A stretch of DNA of 33,599 nt from Moraxellaceae bacterium UBA2477 (GTDB lineage: Bacteria; Pseudomonadota; Gammaproteobacteria; Pseudomonadales; Moraxellaceae). Location of the stretch: NCBI GenBank assembly GCA_002342025.1, contig DDPD01000003.1:1-33599 (forward strand). Direction: 5' to 3'. The position numbers were made by a program, and so were the translations under genes. The notes under the pieces are model-generated. The model was given only the letters and a program-made list of their open reading frames with translations, searched no databases and was not told the origin of the DNA. Positions 15,288 through 23,479 of the stretch are shown here, in pieces; positions within the stretch are counted from its first letter, which is position 1, and the number at the start of each line of letters is the position of its first letter.

Positions 15288-16339
15288 AAATAGCCTCCGA
15301 GCTGCTGATTTGCCTCCGGATAATGCGCTACATACGTTGGCAACAGCGCAATTAATAACTGATGCAGTGGCTGCAATTCGTCGTAATCAGCGATTTCGTC
15401 TAGCAAGTAGCGATATACCAATGGGGTGTCTGCTAAGTAGCCATGCTTACCATCGCGCAAGCTTAAGCGCGCAAAAATGCCTACGACTTTTAGATGTCGC
15501 TGAGCGGCCATCCAGTCAAACCAGGCTTGGAACGTGTCTGCAGAGACTGAGGCATCCAGCGCATCATTGGCTAGTAGCTCTTCGCGGAACTGTTGAACCC
15601 AGCGTGCCACATCGGCAGCCGGCCACTGCACATAGGCATCGCGAAGCAAGGAGGCCAAGTCGTACGTTATCGGCCCGCGTACTGCGTCTTGGAAATCGAT
15701 AATGCCGAGCTCACCTTGCGGCGTCAGCATGAGATTGCGCGAATGGTAATCGCGATGCACGAACACCGAGGGCTGTTGCGAGACACGTTCGGCAATGAGG
15801 GCAAACTGCTGCTCCAGTGTCTCTGCTTGTTCTTCGCTCAATTGCAACCCAAGAAATTGAGGAATAAACCACTCGCTTAGCAGCCGCATTTCCGTGAGCA
15901 AACGCTCACGATCGTAGCTGGGCAAAAAATACTCTGGCGTGGCCGGGCAAGATTGCATTTGCACCAGCGCGGTCATGGCTGCGCCGTAAAGCGTATTCAC
16001 GGTGTCGTCGGAGAGTTCACTACGCAGCAGGGTGTCGCCCAAGTCCGTGAGCAACATAAAGCCTTCGCTAGACGACCATGCAAGCACCTCGGGAACGCAC
16101 AGGCCATGGCCGTGCAGCGCCTTGGCTAATGCCACAAAGGGGCCGCAATTCTCTTTCTCGGGTGGAGCATCCACCGCGATCAGTGAGCCCTGACTCAGGG
16201 GCTGACGAAAGTAACGTCGAAAGCTGGCATCACCGGATACCACCTGCAGATCACCCACGGCAGGTGACCCATGGGGTTGGCGACTAAGCCAGGTCTGCGT
16301 CCATTCTTGAAGGCGTTGGGCGCGGGCATCTAAGGCCAT
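15284..16339 (-). CDS. amgK: Anomeric N-acetylmuramate/N-acetylglucosamine kinase
   Basis: A 351-residue aminoglycoside-phosphotransferase-fold kinase. The catalytic loop is VHRDYHSRNLM and the metal-binding motif IIDFQDA, followed by DLASLLRDAYVQW, characteristic of AmgK. It phosphorylates MurNAc (and GlcNAc) at the anomeric carbon, giving the substrate of MurU, encoded next with a four-base overlap. It diverges from lptD, as in Pseudomonas. A generic phosphotransferase would also have the kinase motifs; the murU overlap and lptD neighbourhood make AmgK the best call. Confidence 0.93.
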   Translation of the reverse strand: MALDARAQRLQEWTQTWLSRQPHGSPAVGDLQVVSGDASFRRYFRQPLSQGSLIAVDAPPEKENCGPFVALAKALHGHGLCVPEVLAWSSSEGFMLLTDLGDTLLRSELSDDTVNTLYGAAMTALVQMQSCPATPEYFLPSYDRERLLTEMRLLSEWFIPQFLGLQLSEEQAETLEQQFALIAERVSQQPSVFVHRDYHSRNLMLTPQGELGIIDFQDAVRGPITYDLASLLRDAYVQWPAADVARWVQQFREELLANDALDASVSADTFQAWFDWMAAQRHLKVVGIFARLSLRDGKHGYLADTPLVYRYLLDEIADYDELQPLHQLLIALLPTYVAHYPEANQQLGGYL

Positions 16340-16376
16340 CTTGGGATTTTCCTAGCTGAAAAGGGGCAATGACTCT

Positions 16377-16405
16377 ATTATCCGGCAAATCCTGACATGA
16401 CCCAA
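16377..16405 (-). promoter_or_regulatory. Possible sigma-70 promoter of amgK-murU
   Basis: On the minus strand TTGGGT (16405-16400) and GATAAT (16382-16377) are 17 bases apart, and the -10 lies about 38 bases upstream of the amgK ATG. The -10 is good and the -35 moderate. The same 77-base gap must also hold the start of lptD transcription. Confidence 0.45.
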
Positions 16406-16416
16406 CGACTCCTGCC

Positions 16417-19035
16417 ATGACTGATTGCCGTCGTGCTAAAAATACGTGTTTGCTGCGCTTGCAGCTACGCCCGCTATCGGCTGCTATTTTAGCGCTGTCT
16501 GCTGCGCCGCTGTGGGCAGCCGCTCAAGCACCTGGCTATGGCCAAGACAGCATAGCCGGATTGCCAGTTTATGCTGCGCAAGAATCATCGGAGCCAGCCT
16601 CCGTCGCTACGCCAACCTCAGTGCCGGCAGCCCCTAGTGCAGCGTTAGTACCAGCAGCAGCGCCGAACACCGAACCCAGTCTACCGCCCAAACCCAACGC
16701 AGGCCTGCCCAACATTGACACCGCCGGTGAACGACTAGGCTGGCTGACGCGTGCAGAGATCGCGCAATTACCCGCCATTGATCAGCCGCCTATGGATGCC
16801 ACCTGCGAAGGCGCTTGGGTTACACCCATTGGCCCGTCCGTGATTGCCGGCAAGCTCAACGAATCCGACGTAAAGGCCATGGCGGATAGCCTGAGCTATC
16901 GTGACAATGGCGAAGCCGTGTTGGAGGGCCAAGTACGCCTACAACAGTCCGGGCGCTTGGTCGAGGCCGACAGTGGCTACCTCACCCAAGATCGTGACTA
17001 CGCACGCTTCGATGGCAATATTCGCTTAGCTGAGCCCGGCTTGCTCCTTACGGGCGATCAGGGCGTCGTTAACGTCAACACCTCTGCCGGGCAATTGCTG
17101 TCCAGCGAATTTGTTTCCAGCAGCATGCATGCGCATGGTCGCGCCGAGCGCATTCGTCGTTTCAGCGATGGCTCCATGCGTATCGATCAAGGCATGTACA
17201 CCACCTGTGCGCCAGGCCAGCGCAGCTGGTCGTTTCTCGCCAGCAACATCGTGCTCGATCCAAATACGGGCGTGGGCAAGGTCTACGATGCCAAGCTACG
17301 CATTAATGATGTGCCGGTGCTATACACGCCTTACTTTCGCTTCCCGATTGACGACAGACGCCAAACCGGCCTGCTGCCACCGCACTTTGGTACGTCAACC
17401 AATGGCGGCTTTGTCTACGCCCAGCCGATTTACCTGAACTTGGCCCCCAACTACGACGCCACCCTCACCCCCACGATATTCACTCAACGTGGTCTGCTCA
17501 TGAAGGGTGAGTTCCGCTACCTCACCGAGAGCTTGGGCCGTGGCGAAATCAGTGGTGCCGTCTTAGCCAATGACAAACAAACTGGCGAAGACCGTAAATC
17601 CGGTCGTTACCGTCATGATGTGCTGTGGGACAGTGGCTGGAGCGCCCGCACGGACCTGAACTATGTGAGCGATCCGTTTTATCTCACTGACTTGGGTAGC
17701 GGCTTAGAAATTGCCAACCAAACCTACCAAGAGCGTGTCGGTGACGTCCGTTACGACCAAGGCAATTGGCATCTTCTAGCGCGCGCTCAAGGCTTCCAAA
17801 CGCTGGATCCCACGCTCGCGGATGGTGACAAACCCTATACCCGCTTGCCTCAGATATTGCTCACCACAGACCCGTCGCTAATGCCGGGCTGGCAGCATCA
17901 ACTGCGTGCGGAGATTACTAATTTCCAACGCAGCATTAATGACGGCAGTGCCGATGAAGTGAATGGCGTGCGCTTACGCTTGGATCCTCAGCTGCGTTAT
18001 GACTACAGCCAACCTTGGGGATTTGTACGCCCTAGTTTGCGTGTGTCACACCTGCAATATGCGCTTACAGGTAGTGGCACGGCCGGCAAAGCCGACTCAC
18101 CGAGCTTTACTCTACCCACGATCAGCCTGGACTCCGGCTTGTTCTTTGAACGCTTCAGCGACAAGGGAAGCAGCGTTACCTTCGAGCCACGGGCGATGTA
18201 TTTATACTCGCCGTATCGAAACCAAACGTCACTGCCCGTGTTCGATACAGCAATGCGTACGTTTAGTTACGACCAACTATTCCGCGACACACGCTTCTCG
18301 GGCAATGACCGTATCGATGATGCTCACCAGCTCTCGGTCGGTGCTACCACCCGACACCTCGACGATACCGGCTTTGAACACCTGCAAGCCTCCTTAGGCC
18401 AGATCTACTACTTTCGGGATCGCCTAGTCACGCTGCCAATCAGTTGCACCGGCTCAAGCTCAATTGCCTGTAGCTCCGGTGTTGGTCAGCCCGGCACTTC
18501 CAGCAGCTCGGATTTTGCCGGCAACATCACCCTGCGGGCCAATGAGGAAACCAGCGTCTACGCGGACTTCCTGTTCAACCCAGACGACAGCAAGCTCACA
18601 CAGTACAGCGTAGGCGCGAGCTACTTACCGTTAAATGCCGGCCGTGTGTATAACGCAGGCTATCGTTTCCGTCGCGACGACCCCACTATTGGTCAGAAGC
18701 AAGTCAGCCAAACGCAACTCTCTTTCGTTCAACCGTTTGGGGTGAACTGGAAGGCGATTGGTCTCTGGCAATACGATCTGCTCGCTAAAGAGTCACAAGA
18801 AGCTTTGCTTGGTGTTTCTTACGAATCGTGCTGCTGGCAGGTACGTGTGTTTAGACGCAGCTATATCGCCGTCACCGACACAACCGCACAAGCCAATACT
18901 GACCGTAACTCCAGCACATTCTTTATTGAAGTGACACTGAAGGGTCTCGCGGGCATTGGTAGTCGCGTGGATGCCCTACTCGAACGTAACGTAATTGGTT
19001 ATTCACAACTCGCAAAAACTGAGGACAGCTTCTAA
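16417..19035 (+). CDS. lptD: LPS assembly outer-membrane protein LptD
   Basis: An 872-residue precursor. A signal peptide (about residues 1-36, hydrophobic LSAAILALSAAPLWAAA) is followed by an Ala/Pro-rich linker (about 37-95). Next comes an OstA-like jellyroll with MADSLSYRDNGEAVLEGQVR near 150, then a beta-barrel. With LptE it inserts lipopolysaccharide into the outer leaflet. The cysteines expected for the disulfide switch are present: C130, C264 (in a TTCAPGQRSW segment like E. coli C173) and the C805-C806 pair. Two extra cysteines, C677 and C685, fall in a Ser/Gly-rich putative loop. The start lacks an obvious ribosome site but gives an intact signal peptide. The stop overlaps surA by one base (TAATG). 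Confidence 0.96.
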   Translation: MTDCRRAKNTCLLRLQLRPLSAAILALSAAPLWAAAQAPGYGQDSIAGLPVYAAQESSEPASVATPTSVPAAPSAALVPAAAPNTEPSLPPKPNAGLPNIDTAGERLGWLTRAEIAQLPAIDQPPMDATCEGAWVTPIGPSVIAGKLNESDVKAMADSLSYRDNGEAVLEGQVRLQQSGRLVEADSGYLTQDRDYARFDGNIRLAEPGLLLTGDQGVVNVNTSAGQLLSSEFVSSSMHAHGRAERIRRFSDGSMRIDQGMYTTCAPGQRSWSFLASNIVLDPNTGVGKVYDAKLRINDVPVLYTPYFRFPIDDRRQTGLLPPHFGTSTNGGFVYAQPIYLNLAPNYDATLTPTIFTQRGLLMKGEFRYLTESLGRGEISGAVLANDKQTGEDRKSGRYRHDVLWDSGWSARTDLNYVSDPFYLTDLGSGLEIANQTYQERVGDVRYDQGNWHLLARAQGFQTLDPTLADGDKPYTRLPQILLTTDPSLMPGWQHQLRAEITNFQRSINDGSADEVNGVRLRLDPQLRYDYSQPWGFVRPSLRVSHLQYALTGSGTAGKADSPSFTLPTISLDSGLFFERFSDKGSSVTFEPRAMYLYSPYRNQTSLPVFDTAMRTFSYDQLFRDTRFSGNDRIDDAHQLSVGATTRHLDDTGFEHLQASLGQIYYFRDRLVTLPISCTGSSSIACSSGVGQPGTSSSSDFAGNITLRANEETSVYADFLFNPDDSKLTQYSVGASYLPLNAGRVYNAGYRFRRDDPTIGQKQVSQTQLSFVQPFGVNWKAIGLWQYDLLAKESQEALLGVSYESCCWQVRVFRRSYIAVTDTTAQANTDRNSSTFFIEVTLKGLAGIGSRVDALLERNVIGYSQLAKTEDSF

Positions 19036-20438
19036 TGTGGCGCCCGCTAACAAAACTACTGTTTACTTCGGCCCTGATGCTTTCGGGACTCTCGAGCAAC
19101 CTCTGGGCTGCCGCCAAACCCTTAGACCAAATCGCGATTATTGTGAATGATGGTGTCATTCTGAATTCAGATATCGACACCCGTGTTGCGGACCTGCGCT
19201 TTCAAGCACAACAGCGTAAATCCGCTATTCCAGATGATAAAACCTTGCGTCAACAAGCGCGTGAGCAGCTCATTCTTGAGACACTGCAAATGCAGTTGGC
19301 AGAACGTAATGGCATTCGTGCTGACGACACAGCAGTGATCGCCACGCTTAATGCCATGGCACGCCAAAACGGCATGAGCCTGGATAAGTTCCGTAGCCAG
19401 CTCGACTCCACGCCTGGCACCAGTTTCGCCGGCGTACGTGCTGCCGTCGAGCGTGAGCAGGTTATTGAACGCTTGCGTCAGCGCCGCATGGGCGAGCGTA
19501 TTCGCATTACGGATGCCGATATCGCCCAATTTATGTCCACACCAGCCGGTTCGGAGCTCAATCGCCAGCTTGATGAGCAACTCAAGCCTTCAATAAAACC
19601 GGTTACGCCTGAAGTTAAACCCGCCATTCAACAATTCCTGGTGACACAAATTCTCGTGCCCATGGAAGAGGATGCATCACCGCGCAAACAACTGGAGCTC
19701 ACAGCTGTAGCCGAACGCCTGTTGGCTATTCAGCGCACAGGGGCTTCACCTGAGGAAGCGATTGATAAGCTTAAAAGCAAGGTCAATGACGCAGCTATTG
19801 AGCCTTTGGGCTGGCGCGCGGTTGAGGACATGCCCACCCTGCTTATTGACCCCATTAAGCAGCGCATTGCCGGATCAGAGCCCACTTTGGTTCGCTCACC
19901 TCGTGGCTGGCATTTGCTCTGGCTGCTTGATCGCCGTGAGTTGAAAGCCCCTGAGTCGGCTTTGCCGCCCCCCCCACCCGCGCCAACCACGATTGTGACC
20001 CAGCGCCAGGTTCGGCACATCCTAATGCGCCCCAATGACCTTCAGTCCAGTGACGATGTTCGACAAGTCATGGATGGTCTGTATAGCCAACTGACCAAGG
20101 GAGCCGACTTCGCTGAGTTAGCACGCTTGCAGTCGCAAGATCCGGGCTCGGCGGTAAAAGGTGGAGACTTGGGCTGGGTGTCACCCGGCGATATGGTGCC
20201 AGAGTTCGACCGCATGATTGGCAAGACGCCCATAGGTCAGATCAGCCAGCCGTTTTTAAGCAGCTTTGGTTGGCACATTTTGCGTGTAGAGGGCGAGCGT
20301 AAGCAGGATATGCGCGACAGCATTTTGAAAGATCGTGCCCGCCAAATTCTTTTTGCTCGGGCCTATGACGAAGAGCTGGGAGCCTGGTTACGCGAACTGC
20401 GCTCCGAGGCATACGTAGATTATCGCGGGGCGCGTTAA
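19035..20438 (+). CDS. surA: Periplasmic chaperone and peptidyl-prolyl isomerase SurA
   Basis: A 467-residue precursor with a signal peptide (cleavage probably after WAAA, residue 27). The SurA N-terminal chaperone domain starts DQIAIIVNDGVILNSDID. A first parvulin-like segment (about 200-305) is degenerate. A proline-rich linker (PPPPPAP near 313) precedes a well-conserved second parvulin domain (about 325-425: RQVRHILMRP, GADFAELARLQSQDPGSA, GGDLGWVSPGDMVPEF, GWHILRVEG). SurA escorts outer-membrane proteins, including LptD, to the BAM machine, and the 1-base overlap with lptD fits coupled expression. The TAA stop shares the bases TTAA with the stop of the convergent response regulator. Confidence 0.95.
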   Translation: MWRPLTKLLFTSALMLSGLSSNLWAAAKPLDQIAIIVNDGVILNSDIDTRVADLRFQAQQRKSAIPDDKTLRQQAREQLILETLQMQLAERNGIRADDTAVIATLNAMARQNGMSLDKFRSQLDSTPGTSFAGVRAAVEREQVIERLRQRRMGERIRITDADIAQFMSTPAGSELNRQLDEQLKPSIKPVTPEVKPAIQQFLVTQILVPMEEDASPRKQLELTAVAERLLAIQRTGASPEEAIDKLKSKVNDAAIEPLGWRAVEDMPTLLIDPIKQRIAGSEPTLVRSPRGWHLLWLLDRRELKAPESALPPPPPAPTTIVTQRQVRHILMRPNDLQSSDDVRQVMDGLYSQLTKGADFAELARLQSQDPGSAVKGGDLGWVSPGDMVPEFDRMIGKTPIGQISQPFLSSFGWHILRVEGERKQDMRDSILKDRARQILFARAYDEELGAWLRELRSEAYVDYRGAR

Positions 20439-21118
20439 GCGTCCGCGAGTCGATAGCCAACGCCGGGCTCGGTGAGCAAATACCTAGGCTCACTCGGGTT
20501 CGGCTCTATCTTCTGCCGCAACTGTCGCAAATAAATTCGCAAATAATGCGTATCATCACTGTGGTGACGCCCCCAAATAGCCTGTAATAGCTGAGCATGG
20601 GTGACCACACGTCCCCGTGACTGTGCCAAGATGGCCAGCAACTGAAACTCCTTTGGCGTTAGCTTCAACGCCTCCTCAGCCAGCCAGACCTGATGCTTCT
20701 CTAGGTCTACACGTAAGGCTCCCACTACGTATTGTTGCGCGACTGGAATAGCATCCAAACGCCGACGTTGCGCAACTCGCAAGCGCGCCAACAACTCCGC
20801 CACGCTAAATGGCTTGGTGAGATAGTCTTCAGCACCGGCATCGAGCGCACTGATTTTATCGGACTCCTGCGCGCGCGCAGACACCACGACGACTTGCGCA
20901 TCGCAGCGCGCCTTGAGCTCAGGCAGCAGCGCTAGGCCATCGCTGTCTGGCAGCCCTAAATCGAGCAAAATGAGCGCTGGATCATCTAGTGCGACCCGTG
21001 CAAGCGCTTCATCAGCACGCATTGCCGTGGTTACGGCATAGCCTTGTGCCGTCAACGTTGTCGATAAAAATCGGGACAAGCTGGGGTCGTCCTCAATAAT
21101 GAGGATATCAACACTCAT
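20435..21118 (-). CDS. KdpE-like response regulator (OmpR family)
   Basis: A 227-residue regulator with a receiver domain (EDD at 9-11, phospho-acceptor Asp in LLDLGLPDSDG near residue 53, Lys in YLTKPF near 104) and a winged-helix DNA-binding domain. The C-terminal HYLRIYLRQLRQKIE and the PRYLLTEPGVGYRL ending are most like KdpE. KdpE activates the potassium pump operon kdpFABC, but no kdp transport gene is in the window, so the target here is unknown. The ATG overlaps the kinase TGA (ATGA) with GGAGGAG just upstream, so the pair is coupled. It is inserted between surA and pdxA, which are adjacent in Pseudomonas. Confidence 0.88.
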   Translation of the reverse strand: MSVDILIIEDDPSLSRFLSTTLTAQGYAVTTAMRADEALARVALDDPALILLDLGLPDSDGLALLPELKARCDAQVVVVSARAQESDKISALDAGAEDYLTKPFSVAELLARLRVAQRRRLDAIPVAQQYVVGALRVDLEKHQVWLAEEALKLTPKEFQLLAILAQSRGRVVTHAQLLQAIWGRHHSDDTHYLRIYLRQLRQKIEPNPSEPRYLLTEPGVGYRLADA

Positions 21119-22143
21119 AACTCCTCCTCACTGAGAGTGGTTGGGCTTTCGTGCTGAGGTCTTGGCAGGCTCAAAATAAAGATGGCACCGTGAGGGCAAG
21201 CGCGCTCGGCGCGTATTTGTCCCTGATGTGCCTCCAAAATGGCGCGGCAAATGGCTAAACCCAATCCTGCCCCAGGAATCGGGCCAGCACTATCTCCTCG
21301 ATAGAACTTCTGAAACAACTGATCCGGCGCCTCTTTAAAGCCGGGGCCGTCATCCGCAATGGCGAGCTCCACGCGATCCTCGAAAACCTGTGTAGAAATG
21401 ACAACATGGGCTTCGGGTGGGGTGTACTTGCCGATGTTCTCTAACAAGTTCACCAGCACGCGCTCGATCAAACGCGGATCAAAACGCAGCAAGGGCAATT
21501 CATCCGGCAGGCTCAGCGTGATCTGCCTTGGCGCCAACTGCGCACGCCACGTCGGCAGCACAGCGCCAATAATTTCGTCCAGCGCTTGCCAGTCTTGCTG
21601 CAAAGTCACGGGCCCAGACTCTAATCGGGCCAGCTCTAACAGATTCTCCACTAGCGCCTGCATACGCCGCGACTCGTCATAAATGAGACTGACCAAGCCT
21701 TGTCGCGCGGTTTGCGTGAGCACGACCTCATCCGACATGAGTGATGAAGACGCGCCAATTAACCCCGCCAGCGGCGTACGCAAATCATGAGATAACGCGC
21801 TGAGCACGGAGTTACGTAGCCGCTCTGTCTCCAACTCACGCGTGTAGCGATAGAGTCTATCCAGTTCACGAGCCCGCTCTGCCGACTCCAAGGCCTTATC
21901 TCGCCAACGCGTGGTGAGCTGGCTAATGAAAACGCTCATGGCCATGGTGATGACTGCCGTGATCGCATACTGACTGAGTTCAGCCGCATCCAAATAGCCA
22001 ATCGGCAAGTACAGCCCGGCATAAGCCAAACTGGCCAACACCGAGGCCAATAGCGCCGCTCGCCCACCCGCCACGTAGGCCACGGAGACCACGGCTAACA
22101 TAAAGAGCAACACCAAATTCGGCAGGGACACATAACGCTGCAA
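21115..22143 (-). CDS. KdpD-like sensor histidine kinase without the N-terminal KdpD/Usp domains
   Basis: The protein shows a DUF4118-type membrane region (hydrophobic segments within residues 8-75) and a HisKA box (SALSHDLRTPLAG, His near 117). The HATPase domain has an N box LLENIGKYTPP, where family members usually have LLENAIKYTPP, then DDGPGF and GAGLGLAICRAI. It pairs with the KdpE-like regulator. Full KdpD is near 890 residues; here the cytoplasmic KdpD and Usp domains are absent. The TTG at 22143 is the only conventional start, but the frame stays open to 22236 and the upstream codons encode a hydrophobic helix (YLLAIITVAAASAASWFL) expected as the first DUF4118 segment. An AAGGGAG (22238-22232) lies seven bases before an in-frame ATC (22224). 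Translation may begin there or at CTG 22191. Confidence 0.85.
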   Translation of the reverse strand: MQRYVSLPNLVLLFMLAVVSVAYVAGGRAALLASVLASLAYAGLYLPIGYLDAAELSQYAITAVITMAMSVFISQLTTRWRDKALESAERARELDRLYRYTRELETERLRNSVLSALSHDLRTPLAGLIGASSSLMSDEVVLTQTARQGLVSLIYDESRRMQALVENLLELARLESGPVTLQQDWQALDEIIGAVLPTWRAQLAPRQITLSLPDELPLLRFDPRLIERVLVNLLENIGKYTPPEAHVVISTQVFEDRVELAIADDGPGFKEAPDQLFQKFYRGDSAGPIPGAGLGLAICRAILEAHQGQIRAERACPHGAIFILSLPRPQHESPTTLSEEEL

Positions 22144-22224
22144 GAACCACGACGCAGCGCTCGCCGCGGCGACCGTAATTATGGCGAGCAGATAAGGCTT
22201 GGCATGTGGCCATAGGCGGTGGAT

Positions 22225-22476
22225 AGCGAATCTCCCTTAGGCAGTACGAGAAGCGGGTGGCATGAGAAGTTTTACGGGATTTTTACTTGGCGACACCACG
22301 TACTACAAAGACAATGCCAACTGTACCCAGCAGCGTCAACTGGACCCCTGGTTACCGGTGATAAGTCTTATGCGGCAAGCCTTGTCATTGCATGTCCGAC
22401 GTCGGTGTCCACTCCTCTTAGGTTGGCTATGGCACAATAGAGTGGATGACCGACGCCCAGGATGTGATTTCCTCCG
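22225..22476. other. Intergenic region between the sensor kinase and pdxA
   Basis: No convincing gene was found in these 250 bases. They must hold the divergent start of the two-component pair and of pdxA-rsmA-apaG-apaH. On the minus strand TTGTAG (22308-22303) and TAAAAA (22285-22280), 17 bases apart, could be a kinase promoter. A perfect ten-base palindrome, CCGACGTCGG, is at 22396-22405, about 70 bases before pdxA. CACAAT near 22433 is a weak -10 candidate for pdxA. Confidence 0.4.
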
Positions 22477-23466
22477 ATGATCCCCCGACTTGCATTAACC
22501 CCAGGCGAACCTGCCGGCATCGGCCCCGATCTGCTGGTCATGCTTGCACAATCCGCTTGGCCTGCTGAACTCATTGCCATCACAGATACTCAGTTATTGA
22601 CGCGTGCAGCACAACGTCTAAAGCTCCCGTTAACGTTACTGCCACATGACCCTTCCAGTGCCGCGTCAGCACATGTGCCGGGCACCCTGAAAGTGGCGCA
22701 AGTTCCCCTCGCACACATCGAACGACCGGGGCTTCTGGATGTCAGCAACGCGCACGCCGTGTTGGCAACTCTAGATCGCGCCTGCGATGGCTGCCTGAGC
22801 GGCGAGTTTGCCGCCATGATTACCGCTCCCGTGCAGAAGTCGGTCATTAACGATGCCGGCATCGCGTTTAGCGGTCACACCGAATACCTGCAAGCCCGTT
22901 GCGATGTACCTCGCGTGGTGATGATGCTGGCCTGCCCCGGATTGCGTGTCGCATTGGCCACCACGCATCTGCCGTTGCGCGACGTAGCGGATGCCATTAC
23001 CCCGGAACGCCTAACGCAGGTCCTGCAGATTCTGCATAATGACTTGCGCACGAAATTTGGCATCGCAGATCCACACATTTTGGTCGCCGGTCTAAACCCG
23101 CATGCCGGTGAGTCCGGCCACCTCGGTCGCGAAGAAATTGAGGTGATTGAGCCCACCCTGAATCAACTCAGGGCCCAGGGCATGAACCTATCCGGCCCAC
23201 TGCCCGCCGACACACTATTCACGCCACGCCTGCTCGCTGGCGCTGATGCCGTGCTCGCCATGTACCACGATCAGGGCTTGCCGGTACTTAAACACGCCGG
23301 CTTTGGCGAAGCCGTGAATATCACACTCGGCCTGCCCATCATTCGTACTTCCGTAGATCACGGCACGGCACTCTCGCTGGCCGGCACCGGCCTGGCTGAA
23401 GTTGGCAGTCTTCATGCTGCCGTTCAGGAAGCCATCCACATGATTCACGCCAGAAACAAAACCTAA
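22477..23466 (+). CDS. pdxA: 4-hydroxythreonine-4-phosphate dehydrogenase
   Basis: A 329-residue metal- and NAD-dependent enzyme of the deoxyxylulose-5-phosphate-dependent pyridoxal phosphate pathway. It oxidises 4-phosphohydroxy-threonine before PdxJ acts. Motifs: TPGEPAGIGPDL (7-18), FSGHTEYLQ with a metal histidine, LNPHAGESGHLGREE and MYHDQGLPVLK. The length is typical. The ATG at 22477 gives the family N-terminus. A good ribosome site is lacking, AGGA being about 14 bases upstream. rsmA follows after 13 bases, the usual gammaproteobacterial pdxA-rsmA order. Confidence 0.97.
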   Translation: MIPRLALTPGEPAGIGPDLLVMLAQSAWPAELIAITDTQLLTRAAQRLKLPLTLLPHDPSSAASAHVPGTLKVAQVPLAHIERPGLLDVSNAHAVLATLDRACDGCLSGEFAAMITAPVQKSVINDAGIAFSGHTEYLQARCDVPRVVMMLACPGLRVALATTHLPLRDVADAITPERLTQVLQILHNDLRTKFGIADPHILVAGLNPHAGESGHLGREEIEVIEPTLNQLRAQGMNLSGPLPADTLFTPRLLAGADAVLAMYHDQGLPVLKHAGFGEAVNITLGLPIIRTSVDHGTALSLAGTGLAEVGSLHAAVQEAIHMIHARNKT

Positions 23467-23479
23467 TGAGCCACACACC

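Noticed and set aside
22262..22480. A 72-codon plus-strand frame upstream of pdxA
   Set aside because: No recognisable motif, poor composition and no ribosome site; it overlaps the expected promoter region and the pdxA start.
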